The notes beneath the pieces were generated by a model, which worked only from the letters and a program-made list of their open reading frames with translations, did no database searches and was not told the origin of the DNA. Shown here piece by piece: positions 63,421 to 64,000 of a stretch of DNA of 64,000 bases (its first letter is position 1; every line of letters begins with the position of its first letter). This DNA comes from Imbricaverruca yamaguchii (taxonomy: Eukaryota > Arthropoda > Thecostraca > Neoverrucidae). The translations under genes were made by a program, and so were the position numbers. The stretch covers positions 1,807,501 to 1,871,500 of the forward strand of contig JAOTOL010001639.1 in assembly GCA_034440575.1 (NCBI GenBank), read 5' to 3'.

Positions 63421-64000
63421 GGCAAATGCATGACCAATCGTACACGATGGGGGCGGGGCGACAAAAATGGACGCTGTAGTTGAAAATCGACCTTGAAGAA
63501 ACCCAACCACACGAAATCAGCTCTTTGAAACGACAGTGTCACATCCGTCTCACCACGATCACCATTCCGGAAAATCTGAACGAGGTGAGCTCCGGCTTTC
63601 GACTCGCGATGATTACATATTTCCCCCGGGTGTCTAGCAGATTGCAGCCATCGGGCTTCGGAAGGCAATTCAGGTAGACCCGGCCGCGGATAATTAGGGC
63701 CCATGTTCGGGCGTGCTAACAGCGCGAATGAGGAGATTGTCGCAAGCCAGCCTTCGAACAACGAAGCATGATTAGACCGCGTGAATGGAAAATAGTTAGG
63801 TGAAGCTGATGCTTGATGGACCAAAAAAAATGAGCTCACTTATGTGGTTCATTAACAAGGCATGACGATGTCAAGACCCTTATCATGCATTCGAGGACAC
63901 GTTTTCTTTCAGGCGATGTCAAATGTACCTTTCATTGCTTTCAGAGGATCGTCGATGGCATTGCGAACATCCATTCTATGGATGCAGTCAAAGTTGAGAA
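63421..64000. other. Possible exon and anonymous sequence, cut by window end
   Basis: At 63480-63585 a plus frame reads LKIDLEETQPHEISSLKRQC then about 15 residues to a donor-like AACGAG|GTGAGC. The preceding GCTGTAG| is a weak acceptor. An overlapping minus frame of 142 codons (63411-63839) conflicts. Neither is firmly supported. Confidence 0.25.

Noticed and set aside
63411..63839. 142-codon minus frame as a gene
   Set aside because: No domain, no splice context, and it conflicts with a more exon-like plus segment.

Overview
This is eukaryotic, non-coding-dominated DNA. Spliced coding fragments have canonical GT/AG introns. There are tRNA-derived SINEs, LINE and Penelope-like relics, DNA-transposon relics, long (TA)n, (CA)n and (TC)n microsatellites, and an unusually high number of GC-rich minisatellites. 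No operon, Shine-Dalgarno signal or prokaryotic gene was seen. The Ly6-type gene, the transposase family at 45.5-48.1 kb (a type I recall as abundant in arachnids and other invertebrates) and the Penelope-like fragments suggest an invertebrate, plausibly an arthropod. The sequence alone does not settle the species.

Layout. 0-10 kb: minisatellites (18-, 33-, 8-, 39- and 9-bp units) in otherwise anonymous sequence. 10-13.5 kb: two copies of a tRNA-derived SINE, a ~456-bp foldback element and a candidate two-exon gene fragment on the minus strand. 15.4-16.5 kb: a decayed transposase relic with a HDVLEGV motif (minus). 17.4-18.1 and 24.9-25.4 kb: two 3' ends of one LINE family. 22.9-31.2 kb: 85-, 33-, 31- and 44-bp minisatellites. 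33.1-34.0 kb: a Penelope-like GIY-YIG relic beside a foldback element. 34.7-37.7 kb: the best host gene in the window, the last two exons of a Ly6/uPAR (three-finger) protein. 38.6-42.9 kb: four long (TA)n tracts, a 21-bp minisatellite and a Penelope-like reverse transcriptase relic. 45.5-48.1 kb: a frameshifted transposase-like gene whose first intron carries a terminal-inverted-repeat element. 51.7-64 kb: a hAT-like small element, a 53-bp minisatellite, large microsatellites, two more SINEs and an old ~25-bp satellite.

The most interesting observation is in the Ly6-type gene. Its terminal intron has tandem repeats at both splice junctions. At the donor side a 30-bp minisatellite repeats the exon end together with its splice donor (CACAAG|GTAGGT), always in phase and without a stop. 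At the acceptor side, the segment containing the acceptor and the first codons of the last exon (CVSCC) is repeated several times. This could give isoforms with a third finger lengthened in 10-residue steps. It is an inference that needs transcript data.

Most long open frames in the window lie inside minisatellites whose period is not a multiple of three, or in microsatellites, and are not genes.
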